Positions 32,088 to 39,840 of a DNA stretch of 64,000 nucleotides are shown here, one piece after another (position 1 is the first letter of the stretch; every line of letters begins with the position of its first letter). The notes beneath the pieces were generated by a model. That model had not been told where the DNA came from, ran no database searches, and saw only the letters and a list, made by a program, of their open reading frames with translations. Source of the stretch: ASV31 sp965229765 (GTDB taxonomy: Bacteria; Pseudomonadota; Alphaproteobacteria; Rhodobacterales; Rhodobacteraceae); assembly GCA_965229765.1 (NCBI GenBank), contig CBDDJT010000003.1:744001-808000 (forward strand), written 5' to 3'. Made by a program: the position numbers and the translations under genes.

Positions 32088-33307
32088 CTGTCGATCTCTC
32101 CAAAAACGACGTCCATTGTGCCGATGATGGCGGCTACGTCAGCCAACTGGTGGCCAGTAGCGACATGGTCCATCGCCTGAAGATGCAGGAAGCCCGGCGC
32201 GCGCAACTTGGCGCGATAAGGGCGATTGGAGCCGTCGGCCACCAGATAGACGCCGAATTCCCCCTTTGGGGCCTCAACGGCGGCATAAACCTCTCCTTCG
32301 GGGACGTGAAACCCTTCGGTGTAGAGCTTGAAGTGATGGATAAGCGCTTCCATCGAGGTCTTCATCTCTGCCCGAGGCGGCGGCGTGATCTTTCCACGTG
32401 CAAGCACGTCACCCTTGTTCTCGGGCTGGAGCAGCTTTTCGCAGGCCTGCTTGATGATCTTCAGGCTTTCGCGCATCTCGGCCATTCGGACGAGGTAGCG
32501 ATCATAGCAATCGCCGTTCTTGCCCACGGCCACCATAAAGTCGAATTCGTCATAGCATTCATACGGTTGAGATCTGCGCAGGTCCCACGCAAGGCCCGAC
32601 CCCCGGACCATGACGCCAGAAAAACCCCAATCGAGGATTTCCTGCTCGGTGACGACGCCGATGTCGCAGTTGCGCTGCTTGAAAATGCGGTTCTCGGTCA
32701 GCAGACCGTCGATGTCGTCCAGAACACGGGGAAAGTCGTCGGCCCATGTGTCGATGTCTTCGATCAGACCGTCAGGCAGGTCCTGGTGCACGCCGCCGGG
32801 GCGGAAATAGGCCGCGTGCAGGCGGGCGCCGCAGGCCCGCTCGTAGAACACCATCAGTTTCTCACGTTCCTCGAAGCCCCAGAGCGGCGGCGTAAGCGCC
32901 CCGACATCCATCGCCTGCGTGGTCACGTTCAAAAGGTGATTCAGGATCCTCCCGATCTCGGAGTAGAGCACCCGGATCAGCGATGCGCGGCGCGGCACCT
33001 CTACGCCGGTAAGCTTTTCGATGGCCAGACACCAGGCGTGTTCCTGGTTCATTGGCGCCACATAATCCAGCCGGTCCAGATAGGGCAGGTTCTGCAGATA
33101 CGTGCGGCTTTCCATCAGTTTTTCGGTGCCGCGGTGCAATAGCCCGATATGCGGGTCGCAACGTTCCACGATCTCGCCGTCAAGCTCCAGCACAAGGCGA
33201 AGCACACCGTGCGCCGCCGGGTGCTGGGGGCCGAAATTGATGTTGAAGTTACGTATCTTCTGTTCGCCGGTCAGCGCATCTTCGAAGCCTTTGGAGCCGT
33301 CCATCAT
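32084..33307 (-). CDS. nuoD: NADH-quinone oxidoreductase subunit D
   Basis: The 49-kDa-type subunit at the quinone site. Family blocks are FNINFGPQHPAAHGVLRLVLELDGE (with the quinone-site His), GLLHRGTEKLMESRTY, YVAPMNQEHAW, SEIGRILNHLLN and MDVVFGEIDR at the C terminus. The length of 407 residues is normal. ATGs at 33307 and 33304 are both possible; the first forms ATGA with the end of the 39-codon frame before it. It is separate from nuoC (no CD fusion). Confidence 0.97.
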   Translation of the reverse strand: MMDGSKGFEDALTGEQKIRNFNINFGPQHPAAHGVLRLVLELDGEIVERCDPHIGLLHRGTEKLMESRTYLQNLPYLDRLDYVAPMNQEHAWCLAIEKLTGVEVPRRASLIRVLYSEIGRILNHLLNVTTQAMDVGALTPPLWGFEEREKLMVFYERACGARLHAAYFRPGGVHQDLPDGLIEDIDTWADDFPRVLDDIDGLLTENRIFKQRNCDIGVVTEQEILDWGFSGVMVRGSGLAWDLRRSQPYECYDEFDFMVAVGKNGDCYDRYLVRMAEMRESLKIIKQACEKLLQPENKGDVLARGKITPPPRAEMKTSMEALIHHFKLYTEGFHVPEGEVYAAVEAPKGEFGVYLVADGSNRPYRAKLRAPGFLHLQAMDHVATGHQLADVAAIIGTMDVVFGEIDR

Positions 33308-33423
33308 CTCGTCTCCATGTGGTTTGTGCCGGAACGTGCGGCGACAAGTCTGCCGATGCCCCAGGGCACGATCGCGAACGGACGGACCGCCGCAGGCAAG
33401 GTGCCCCCAAGCAGCGGCCTCAT
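33304..33423 (-). CDS. Candidate 39-residue ORF coupled between nuoC and nuoD
   Basis: The gap between nuoC and nuoD is exactly filled by a 39-codon frame. Its ATG overlaps the nuoC stop (ATGA), and its TGA overlaps the first nuoD ATG (ATGATG). The product starts MRPLLGGTLPAAVRPFAIVP and continues WGIGRLVAARSGTNHMETR: weakly hydrophobic in the middle, basic and without acidic residues until the end. Overlap at both ends favours real translation, if only as a ribosome bridge. No family is recognised. Confidence 0.45.
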   Translation of the reverse strand: MRPLLGGTLPAAVRPFAIVPWGIGRLVAARSGTNHMETR

Positions 33424-34028
33424 GCCTTCTCTTCCGTCTTTTCGTCGCCGGGCAAAATGTACTCGGCGCCCTCCCATGGCGACATGAAATCGAATTGGCG
33501 ATATTCCTGCACCAGTTTCACCGGCTCATAGACGACACGCTTCTGCGCCTCGTCATAGCGCACCTCGGTGTAGCCCGTTGTCGGGAAGTCCTTGCGAAGG
33601 GGATAACCGCGAAAGCCGTAGTCCGTGAGGATGCGCCGCAGGTCAGGGTGGCCGGTGAAAAGGATCCCGAACATGTCGAACACCTCGCGTTCGAACCAGT
33701 TGGCCGAAGGGTGCACCCCGGCAATAGAGGCCACTGGATCCTGCTCGCGCACCGCCATCTTCACGCGGACGCGTTGGTTCTGGTACATGGACAGAAAGTG
33801 ATAGACGACGTCGAAGCGCGCCTCTCGCGCTGGGTGGTCCACCGCGGTGATATCGACCAGCGTCGAGAACCGGCACGTTCCATCCGTCTTGAGAAATTCG
33901 ACAAATGTGGTCAGCGAGGACGGAGCGATGTGCACCGTAAGCTCACCATGATCCACCCCCCAGCCAAGGACGCAGTCTGGTCTCTTCGCCTCGATGTGGG
34001 CGCCAAGTTCACGCAGCGAGTCGGACAT
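33420..34028 (-). CDS. nuoC: NADH-quinone oxidoreductase subunit C
   Basis: The 30-kDa-type subunit of the Q module. It contains the family signature ERE(V/A)FDMFGI.F.GHPDLRRILTDYGFRGYPLRKDFP. The start at 34028 (MSDSLRELGAHIEAKRPDCV) was chosen over a longer open frame that overlaps nuoB. The length of 202 residues is normal for unfused NuoC. It follows nuoB by 4 bases. Confidence 0.96.
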   Translation of the reverse strand: MSDSLRELGAHIEAKRPDCVLGWGVDHGELTVHIAPSSLTTFVEFLKTDGTCRFSTLVDITAVDHPAREARFDVVYHFLSMYQNQRVRVKMAVREQDPVASIAGVHPSANWFEREVFDMFGILFTGHPDLRRILTDYGFRGYPLRKDFPTTGYTEVRYDEAQKRVVYEPVKLVQEYRQFDFMSPWEGAEYILPGDEKTEEKA

Positions 34029-34032
34029 GCGT

Positions 34033-34566
34033 CTACCTCGTGATAGTCCCGGTGCGGCGGATCTTCCGCTGCAACTGCAGGATGCCGTAGAGCAGGGCCT
34101 CTGCCGTCGGCGGGCACCCCGGGACATAGATGTCGACCGGAACAATCCGGTCGCAGCCCCGCACGACCGAGTAGGAGTAATGATAATAGCCACCGCCATT
34201 GGCGCAGCTGCCCATCGAGATCACGTAGCGCGGTTCGGGCATCTGATCATAGACCTTGCGCAGCGCCGGGGCCATCTTGTTGGTCAGGGTGCCCGCAACG
34301 ATCATCACGTCGGATTGGCGCGGGCTGGCGCGCGGCGCAATTCCGAAGCGTTCGGCATCATATCTCGGCATGGACGTGTGCATCATCTCGACTGCGCAGC
34401 AGGCCAGGCCGAAGGTCATCCAGTGCAGGCTGCCGGTACGCGCCCAGTTGATGATGTCCTCTGTCGAGGTGACGAGGAACCCCTTGTCCTGAAGCTCGCG
34501 GTTGAGCGCCTGAGTCGCGACCTCGCGGTCGGGGCCGGCGTCGTTGACGGCGGTGCTTACTCCCAT
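34033..34566 (-). CDS. nuoB: NADH-quinone oxidoreductase subunit B
   Basis: Carries the terminal cluster N2 that reduces quinone. Ligands are the tandem C56/C57 (GLACCAVEM), C121 (GSCANGGGYY) and C151 (VPGCPPTAEAL). The length of 177 residues is normal. The start at 34566 overlaps the nuoA stop by 10 bases; the frame open to 34638 would lie within nuoA. Confidence 0.97.
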   Translation of the reverse strand: MGVSTAVNDAGPDREVATQALNRELQDKGFLVTSTEDIINWARTGSLHWMTFGLACCAVEMMHTSMPRYDAERFGIAPRASPRQSDVMIVAGTLTNKMAPALRKVYDQMPEPRYVISMGSCANGGGYYHYSYSVVRGCDRIVPVDIYVPGCPPTAEALLYGILQLQRKIRRTGTITR

Positions 34567-34922
34567 TCCAGCGCTCCCTTCTTCCACTCGTAGGCGAAGC
34601 CAACCGTGAGTACCGCAAGAAAGACCATCATGGACCAAAACGCCGCCATCGAGATGTCACCAAAAGCCACCGCCCATGGGAATAGAAACGCGATTTCGAG
34701 GTCGAAGATGATGAACAGGATCGAGACGAGATAGAAACGCACGTCGAACTTCATCCTGGCGTCGTCAAAGGCGTTGAAGCCGCATTCGTATGCCGAAACC
34801 TTTTCGGGATCTGGATTCCGCACGGCGACTATGGCCGCAGCAAGGATCAGCACCAGACCCAGCGCGATGGCAAGGCCAAGAAATATCAGTATCGGCAGGT
34901 AGTCCCTGAGCAGGTCGTCCAC
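34557..34922 (-). CDS. nuoA: NADH-quinone oxidoreductase subunit A
   Basis: First gene of the complex I operon; a three-helix membrane subunit. Family blocks are SAYECGFNAFDDARMKFDVRFYLVSILFIIFDLEIAFLFPWA, with the conserved Cys loop near the quinone entrance. The start is GTG at 34922 with GGAG eight bases upstream. The length of 121 residues is normal. The 220-base region before it should hold the main nuo promoter. Confidence 0.97.
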   Translation of the reverse strand: MDDLLRDYLPILIFLGLAIALGLVLILAAAIVAVRNPDPEKVSAYECGFNAFDDARMKFDVRFYLVSILFIIFDLEIAFLFPWAVAFGDISMAAFWSMMVFLAVLTVGFAYEWKKGALEWE

Positions 34923-35049
34923 GTTTCAGGCTCCTTCTCCCGCGTCTTGCGCGCGGCTTTCGGTTGGCTGAGTAGACCGTAAGCCCGCGCCGGGGACCGG
35001 TCAACAGACCCGGCTGTGATGTGAACGGCCGACCCTGCGCGCGGCCGCT

Positions 35050-35068
35050 TGTATACCTTTGCGCGCAA
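35050..35068 (-). promoter_or_regulatory. Candidate promoter/operator element upstream of nuoA
   Basis: On the minus strand a perfect palindrome TTGCGCGCAA (35059-35068) is followed after 3 bases by TATACA (35050-35055), a fair -10 hexamer about 130 bases before nuoA. No good -35 lies 17 bases upstream, so the palindrome may be an activator or repressor site. The rest of 34923-35142 shows nothing clear. Confidence 0.3.
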
Positions 35069-35142
35069 GGGTCCAGCCCCGATTTCGCAACTGCGGCATT
35101 CGCACACCGAATCTAAGACGGCAGCACCCCGCTGAACCCGGA

Positions 35143-35526
35143 TCAGCCCCCGATGACAACCACAAGCCCGGACAGGAACATGCCAATGCCTACAGGTCCC
35201 CAAAGCAACCTTTCAGGCCTTGAAGGCGTGATGAGGTTGGCAACCATCGTCATCGCGGTCAACGCCAGCGCCAGCCACCCGGCCCAAGGAGCAAGACCCA
35301 GTTCAAGAACGCCGCCACGGCCCATCATTGTCAGCGCCATCGCCGCCAGAAGCGCCGCTTGGACGACTGCCCCCTTGCGAAGACGCGGAGGCAACCGGCC
35401 CGGGTGTGCACCGCCGAGCGTCAGGTGCCCCCAGGGCGCGCCAGCCGCAAGCCCCAGCTGCATCCCGAATGGCGCGGCGGCCAGAACAGAATAGAGGATG
35501 GCCGCCGGAGCGATCAGGCTTTCCAT
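35143..35526 (-). CDS. Small membrane protein at the end of the leucine-degradation operon
   Basis: A 127-residue protein with four hydrophobic stretches and an Arg/His-rich loop (GGAHPGRLPPRLRKGA). No family is recognised with confidence. Its ATG at 35526 overlaps the enoyl-CoA hydratase stop by 13 bases, which places it in the same transcript. It lies upstream of the nuo operon on the same strand, so some read-through into nuoA is possible. Confidence 0.6.
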   Translation of the reverse strand: MESLIAPAAILYSVLAAAPFGMQLGLAAGAPWGHLTLGGAHPGRLPPRLRKGAVVQAALLAAMALTMMGRGGVLELGLAPWAGWLALALTAMTMVANLITPSRPERLLWGPVGIGMFLSGLVVVIGG

Positions 35527-36293
35527 GAAGGCGATCTCCTTTCGAAGAAGGCGGCTATTCCCTCAGCCGCCTCGGGATTCTCCCAGCGGGCTACAAGCGC
35601 AGCGATGGTCTCGTCTATGACCGATGCGTCGATGCGGGGCCCCAAAGCACGAACCAGCGCCTTGGCTTCGGCGACGGCGCCCGGGGCGCAGGCGAGATAT
35701 GGCAAGACCTCGTCCTCGACAGCCTCATCAAGGTCGGCGGGCGCGACAACGCGTGCCAGGATACCAAGCTTGGCAGCCTCGTCAGCGCCAAAACGTCTGC
35801 CCGACATGAAGACGCGCCGCGCGAGCGCCTCTCCCATGCGCGCAACGACATAGGGCCCAATCGTCGCGGGGATCAGGCCCAGCCGTGTTTCTGTCAGACC
35901 GAACCGTGCCCCCTCTACCCCGATAGCGATGTCGCAGACGCAAGCCATTCCGACGCCGCCCCCAAAGGCCTGCCCCTGCACACGGCCGATTACCGGCTTT
36001 GGCAAAGTGTTTATTGCATGAAGCATACCTGCCAGCTTCCGCGCCCCCGCTGCACGGGTGCCCGCATCGGCGCGTTGCTGTTCGCGCATCCAGGCCAGAT
36101 CGCCCCCGGCACAAAAACTCTCGCCAGCGCCGGTTAGCACCAGCACACGGACGCCGCTATCAGCGCCGATGCGGTCTACCGCTTCAGTGATCTCCTCGAT
36201 CATGGTCGAGGACAGCGCATTGTGGCGCTCCGGTCTGTGCAATGTCAGGGTGGCGACCCCGCGCTCATCGGTGCTTAGTCTTATCGTTTCCAT
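35514..36293 (-). CDS. liuC: Enoyl-CoA hydratase, probable methylglutaconyl-CoA hydratase
   Basis: Crotonase-fold enzyme. From its operon it most likely hydrates 3-methylglutaconyl-CoA to HMG-CoA, the step between methylcrotonyl-CoA carboxylase and HMG-CoA lyase. The oxyanion-hole blocks are GAGESFCAGGDLAWM and GQAFGGGVGMACVCDIAI; the catalytic glutamate region is FGLTETRLGLIPATIGPYV. The start at 36293 gives METIRLSTDERGVATLTLHRP, as in the family. The length of 259 residues is normal. The substrate is assigned from context. Confidence 0.88.
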   Translation of the reverse strand: METIRLSTDERGVATLTLHRPERHNALSSTMIEEITEAVDRIGADSGVRVLVLTGAGESFCAGGDLAWMREQQRADAGTRAAGARKLAGMLHAINTLPKPVIGRVQGQAFGGGVGMACVCDIAIGVEGARFGLTETRLGLIPATIGPYVVARMGEALARRVFMSGRRFGADEAAKLGILARVVAPADLDEAVEDEVLPYLACAPGAVAEAKALVRALGPRIDASVIDETIAALVARWENPEAAEGIAAFFERRSPSWKA

Positions 36294-36365
36294 GCTTGCC
36301 GTCTTGGTCCTCCGTTCCGCCGGGCGCAAGGATTTTGCCGATCTATCGCAGGCGGCCCTTCCCCG

Positions 36366-37217
36366 TCATGCCCGCAGGGTCCGGGCCAACTCTGACGCCC
36401 GGTCCAGCACTTTGGGATCAAGCCCCGTTTCCAGCCCAAGCGCCGACATCCGCTTCGCCACAGCGCCGGTTGCGACATTGCCTGCGGCGCCCGGCGCATA
36501 GGGGCAGCCGCCCAATCCCCCGATCGACGCATCGAAGACACGCAGGCCCCGTGAAAGGGCAACTTCGATGTTTTCGAGCGCCCGCCCTGAAGTGTCGTGG
36601 AAATGGCCAGCCAGCACATCCGGTGGCAAAGCATCGAGTACGGCATCAAGCATCGCGCCCACGGCAGCCGGTTCTGCCCGTCCGACGGTATCGCCCAAAG
36701 AGATCTCGTAACAGCCGAGGGCCGCCATCGCGGAGGCAACTTCGGCGACCTTCCGGGGCGAGGTCACACCGTCATAGGGGCAATCGATCACACAAGAGAC
36801 ATATCCGCGAACTTTCATTTTCGCCGCTTTGGCTGCCTCGACGACAGGACGAAACTGGCTCAGGCTTTCCTCGATCGAACAATTGATATTGGCGCGAGAG
36901 AAACCTTCCGAAGCCGATCCAAAGATCGCCACTTCGTCCGCGGCGGCGGCGATCGCGCCCTCAAGTCCACGCATGTTCGGCGTCAGCGCGGCATACGACA
37001 CCCCGGGCGCGCGCGCGATGCCCGACAGCACCTCGGCGCTATCCGCCATCTGCGGGACCCATTTGGGGCTGACGAAGCTTGCAACCTCGATTCGTCGAAA
37101 CCCGGCCTGGGACAAGAGATCCACCAGGGCGATCTTGTCTTCTGTGGAAATCGGACGAGGCTCGTTCTGCAGTCCATCACGCGGGCCGACCTCGAAAATC
37201 TCTGCCCGGTCACCCAT
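36366..37217 (-). CDS. hmgL: Hydroxymethylglutaryl-CoA lyase
   Basis: Cleaves HMG-CoA to acetoacetate and acetyl-CoA, the last step of leucine degradation. The TIM-barrel DRE-TIM motif is EVGPRDGLQNEPRP (residues 9-22), and the family signature with the catalytic Cys is DASIGGLGGCPYAPGAAGN. The length of 283 residues is normal. The start at 37217 overlaps the glutathione S-transferase stop by 8 bases. Distinction from isopropylmalate-type synthases is clear from the GGCPYAPGA block. Confidence 0.94.
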   Translation of the reverse strand: MGDRAEIFEVGPRDGLQNEPRPISTEDKIALVDLLSQAGFRRIEVASFVSPKWVPQMADSAEVLSGIARAPGVSYAALTPNMRGLEGAIAAAADEVAIFGSASEGFSRANINCSIEESLSQFRPVVEAAKAAKMKVRGYVSCVIDCPYDGVTSPRKVAEVASAMAALGCYEISLGDTVGRAEPAAVGAMLDAVLDALPPDVLAGHFHDTSGRALENIEVALSRGLRVFDASIGGLGGCPYAPGAAGNVATGAVAKRMSALGLETGLDPKVLDRASELARTLRA

Positions 37218-37878
37218 CCCGACTTGTCTCCCAAGGCGGGTAGAATTGCAGGGGATACAGGCGCGTCGCGCCTGGCGGTGGCAGCGACGCCTCAAAGGCC
37301 GGGCGAGAAGTGACCCGCAGGTACCAAGCCTCCAGCTGAACAAAAGGTTCGATACGTGCAAAATGGCGTGCCAGGTAGATCGCCTGCGCCACGCCGATAT
37401 CCGCAGCGGAAAACCCGCTGTCGAGAAGGTACTCTCGATCCTTCAGTCGATTGTCGACTGCACCGAAGCACTTCTCAAGGCGCCGCGCCTCGATCTGCAT
37501 GATGATCGGGGAACGCATCTTGTCCTCGTAGAGAACGATGTGCTGTTGCGTCAGGGCAGCGGCATGCTGACTGATCGATTCCGCGAAATGGAGCCAGACC
37601 AACCAATCCGCCCAGTCCGGGTCGTCTGGGAAGCGCCCCAGACCGGAAGCCGGGTAGCGATTGCAAAGGACTTCCGCGATAGCGCCACTTTCCCAGATTG
37701 TGCGTCCGTCGATCTCGAGCGCGGGCACGCGACCGGCTGGATTGACCGCAAGATATTCAGGTGATCTCAGAGTTTTATCAAAGGGATGAACGACAACATT
37801 GAAGTCTGCTCCAATCTCATGAAGCAGCCAAAGCGTTCGCATGGAACGGGTTTCGTGGCAATGATGCAGGCGTATCAT
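37210..37878 (-). CDS. Glutathione S-transferase family protein in the leucine operon
   Basis: A 222-residue two-domain GST: a thioredoxin-like N domain (CHETRSMRTLWLLHEIG; NPAGRVPALEIDG with the cis-proline; IWESGAIAEVL) and a helical C domain (GFSAADIGVAQAIYLARHF). It is embedded by overlaps on both sides: 4 bases with mccA and 8 bases with hmgL. Leucine degradation needs no known glutathione step, so the protein may detoxify reactive enoyl-CoA intermediates or byproducts. The substrate is unknown. Confidence 0.85.
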   Translation of the reverse strand: MIRLHHCHETRSMRTLWLLHEIGADFNVVVHPFDKTLRSPEYLAVNPAGRVPALEIDGRTIWESGAIAEVLCNRYPASGLGRFPDDPDWADWLVWLHFAESISQHAAALTQQHIVLYEDKMRSPIIMQIEARRLEKCFGAVDNRLKDREYLLDSGFSAADIGVAQAIYLARHFARIEPFVQLEAWYLRVTSRPAFEASLPPPGATRLYPLQFYPPWETSRDG

Positions 37879-39815
37879 TCATCATTCTCGAAGAAGCGAA
37901 CCAGCGGCGCACCCGATTGAACCAAGTCACCCGGGGCGACAAGAAGCTCGGCTATTTTGCCGTCGCGACCGGCACTCAGGACATGTTCCATTTTCATCGC
38001 CTCCAGGGTTGCCAGACGCTGCCCTTGCACGACGGCGTCGCCGGGTGAAACGAAGACGGCCTTGACCACACCCGGCATCGGCGCCTCCACTACGCCAGAT
38101 GAAACGACGCCACCCGCAACCCGGTCCAACGGATCGAGAATTGTGAACTCCGCTGCGCAATCCCCGAAAATTGCGACAATATCATCAATTCGTTCAACCC
38201 GGACGTCACAGCGACAACCATCGATATTCCAATGACTGTCTCGAGTTATCGTCACCGACTGGCCTGCCGTTTCGATGCCAAAGTGTGTCGGCCCCCTTAC
38301 CGTCACGGCTACTTCGTGGACCGTGTCCGACCTTTTCAGAGCGACCCGCTGTGTCAGCGGCGCCCAGAGGGTGAAGCCCGTTTCCGCGGGCAACGTACCG
38401 TCCAGCCCGAGCGCCGCCACGGCAGCAAGGCCAAGGGGGCCGGCACCCGGAGAACTGACTGCGGAAAGCGCGTCTAGGTCACGCCCGATCAGGCCCGTGT
38501 CGACATCTCCCGCACGAAATCCATCATGGCGGACCAAAGCACTTAGGAATGCAAGGTTTGTGATAGTACCCGCCACTTCGGTATGCACGAGTGTCCGGTT
38601 CATCTGGGCGATAGCCATAGCGCGGGTTGGCCCGTGCACGATCAGTTTCGCGATCATTGGATCGTAGTAGGGGTGGATCGTGTCACCCGCCCGCACCCCA
38701 CTGTCGGCCCGCGCGTAATGCGGGAAGGCCAAATGCTTCAACCTGCCGGTGGCAGGCAGGAACCCCCTGGAGACATCCTCGGCATAGAGCCGCGCCTCGA
38801 TGGCATGGCCTGTGAGGCGGATATCATCCTGCCCGCATGGTAGTGCTTCGCCAGATGCAACACGCAACTGCCATTCGACAAGGTCGATTCCCGTCACCGC
38901 CTCCGTTACCGGGTGTTCCACTTGCAGGCGCGTGTTCATCTCCATGAACCAGAAGCCATCCTCACGAAGTCCGCGTGATCCATCGACGATGAATTCGACC
39001 GTGCCGGCACCAGCGTATCCGATAGCCTGAGCCGCACGTGTTGCCGCGACGCCCATGGCCGCGCGCATCCGCGGCGTCATACCAGGAGCCGGAGCTTCTT
39101 CGATGACCTTCTGGTGACGACGCTGAAGGGAGCAGTCGCGCTCGAACAAGTGGACTGCTCTTTGGCCGTCGCCGAAAACCTGAACTTCTATATGGCGCGG
39201 CCTTTCGATGTATTTTTCGATCAGCACAGCCGCATTCCCGAAAGCGGACCGGGCTTCGGACCGAGCCGATGCCAGCGCGTCAAGGAAGTCGGCCGGAGCT
39301 TCAACCCTGCGCATTCCCTTGCCACCGCCACCGGCGACAGCCTTGATCAAGACGGGGTAGCCTATGGCATCCGCCGCGCCCGACAAGTGCTCGTCATCCT
39401 GGATTTCGCCGTGATAGCCCGGAACCACGGGCACGCCTTCACGCTCCATAAGCGCCTTGGCAGCGTCCTTGAGGCCCATGGCCCGGATCGCGTCGGCCGA
39501 CGGCCCGATGAATGTCAGACCCGCGGCATTTGTCTGCGTGACGAAATCGGGGTTTTCAGACAAAAAGCCATAGCCCGGGTGGATGGCCTCGGCGCCGGTG
39601 TCCAGCGCGGCGCGAATGATGCGATCCCCGCACAGGTAGCTCTCGGCCGGAGCGGGCGGCCCGATGTGAACCGCTTCATCCGCCATCTCCACATGAAGCG
39701 ACGAGGCATCGGCATCGGAGTATACTGCGACGGCAGAGATCCCCAGCCGATGGGCCGTGCGGATCACCCGGCAGGCGATCTCGCCGCGGTTGGCGATCAG
39801 GATCTTCCGGAACAT
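37875..39815 (-). CDS. mccA: Methylcrotonyl-CoA carboxylase, biotin-carrying subunit
   Basis: Catalyses ATP-dependent carboxylation of its own biotin for conversion of 3-methylcrotonyl-CoA to 3-methylglutaconyl-CoA. Order of domains: biotin carboxylase N domain (FRKILIANRGEIACRVIRTA), ATP-grasp (AVAGGGGKGMR), C domain, then a biotinyl domain with LEAMKMEH and Lys608 as biotin site. The length of 646 residues is normal for MCC alpha. Assignment over acetyl- or propionyl-CoA carboxylase rests on the neighbours ivd, mccB, hmgL and liuC. birA in this window can supply the ligase. Confidence 0.93.
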   Translation of the reverse strand: MFRKILIANRGEIACRVIRTAHRLGISAVAVYSDADASSLHVEMADEAVHIGPPAPAESYLCGDRIIRAALDTGAEAIHPGYGFLSENPDFVTQTNAAGLTFIGPSADAIRAMGLKDAAKALMEREGVPVVPGYHGEIQDDEHLSGAADAIGYPVLIKAVAGGGGKGMRRVEAPADFLDALASARSEARSAFGNAAVLIEKYIERPRHIEVQVFGDGQRAVHLFERDCSLQRRHQKVIEEAPAPGMTPRMRAAMGVAATRAAQAIGYAGAGTVEFIVDGSRGLREDGFWFMEMNTRLQVEHPVTEAVTGIDLVEWQLRVASGEALPCGQDDIRLTGHAIEARLYAEDVSRGFLPATGRLKHLAFPHYARADSGVRAGDTIHPYYDPMIAKLIVHGPTRAMAIAQMNRTLVHTEVAGTITNLAFLSALVRHDGFRAGDVDTGLIGRDLDALSAVSSPGAGPLGLAAVAALGLDGTLPAETGFTLWAPLTQRVALKRSDTVHEVAVTVRGPTHFGIETAGQSVTITRDSHWNIDGCRCDVRVERIDDIVAIFGDCAAEFTILDPLDRVAGGVVSSGVVEAPMPGVVKAVFVSPGDAVVQGQRLATLEAMKMEHVLSAGRDGKIAELLVAPGDLVQSGAPLVRFFENDE

Positions 39816-39840
39816 GGCCTGTCCTTTCCTGCGCCGAGCA

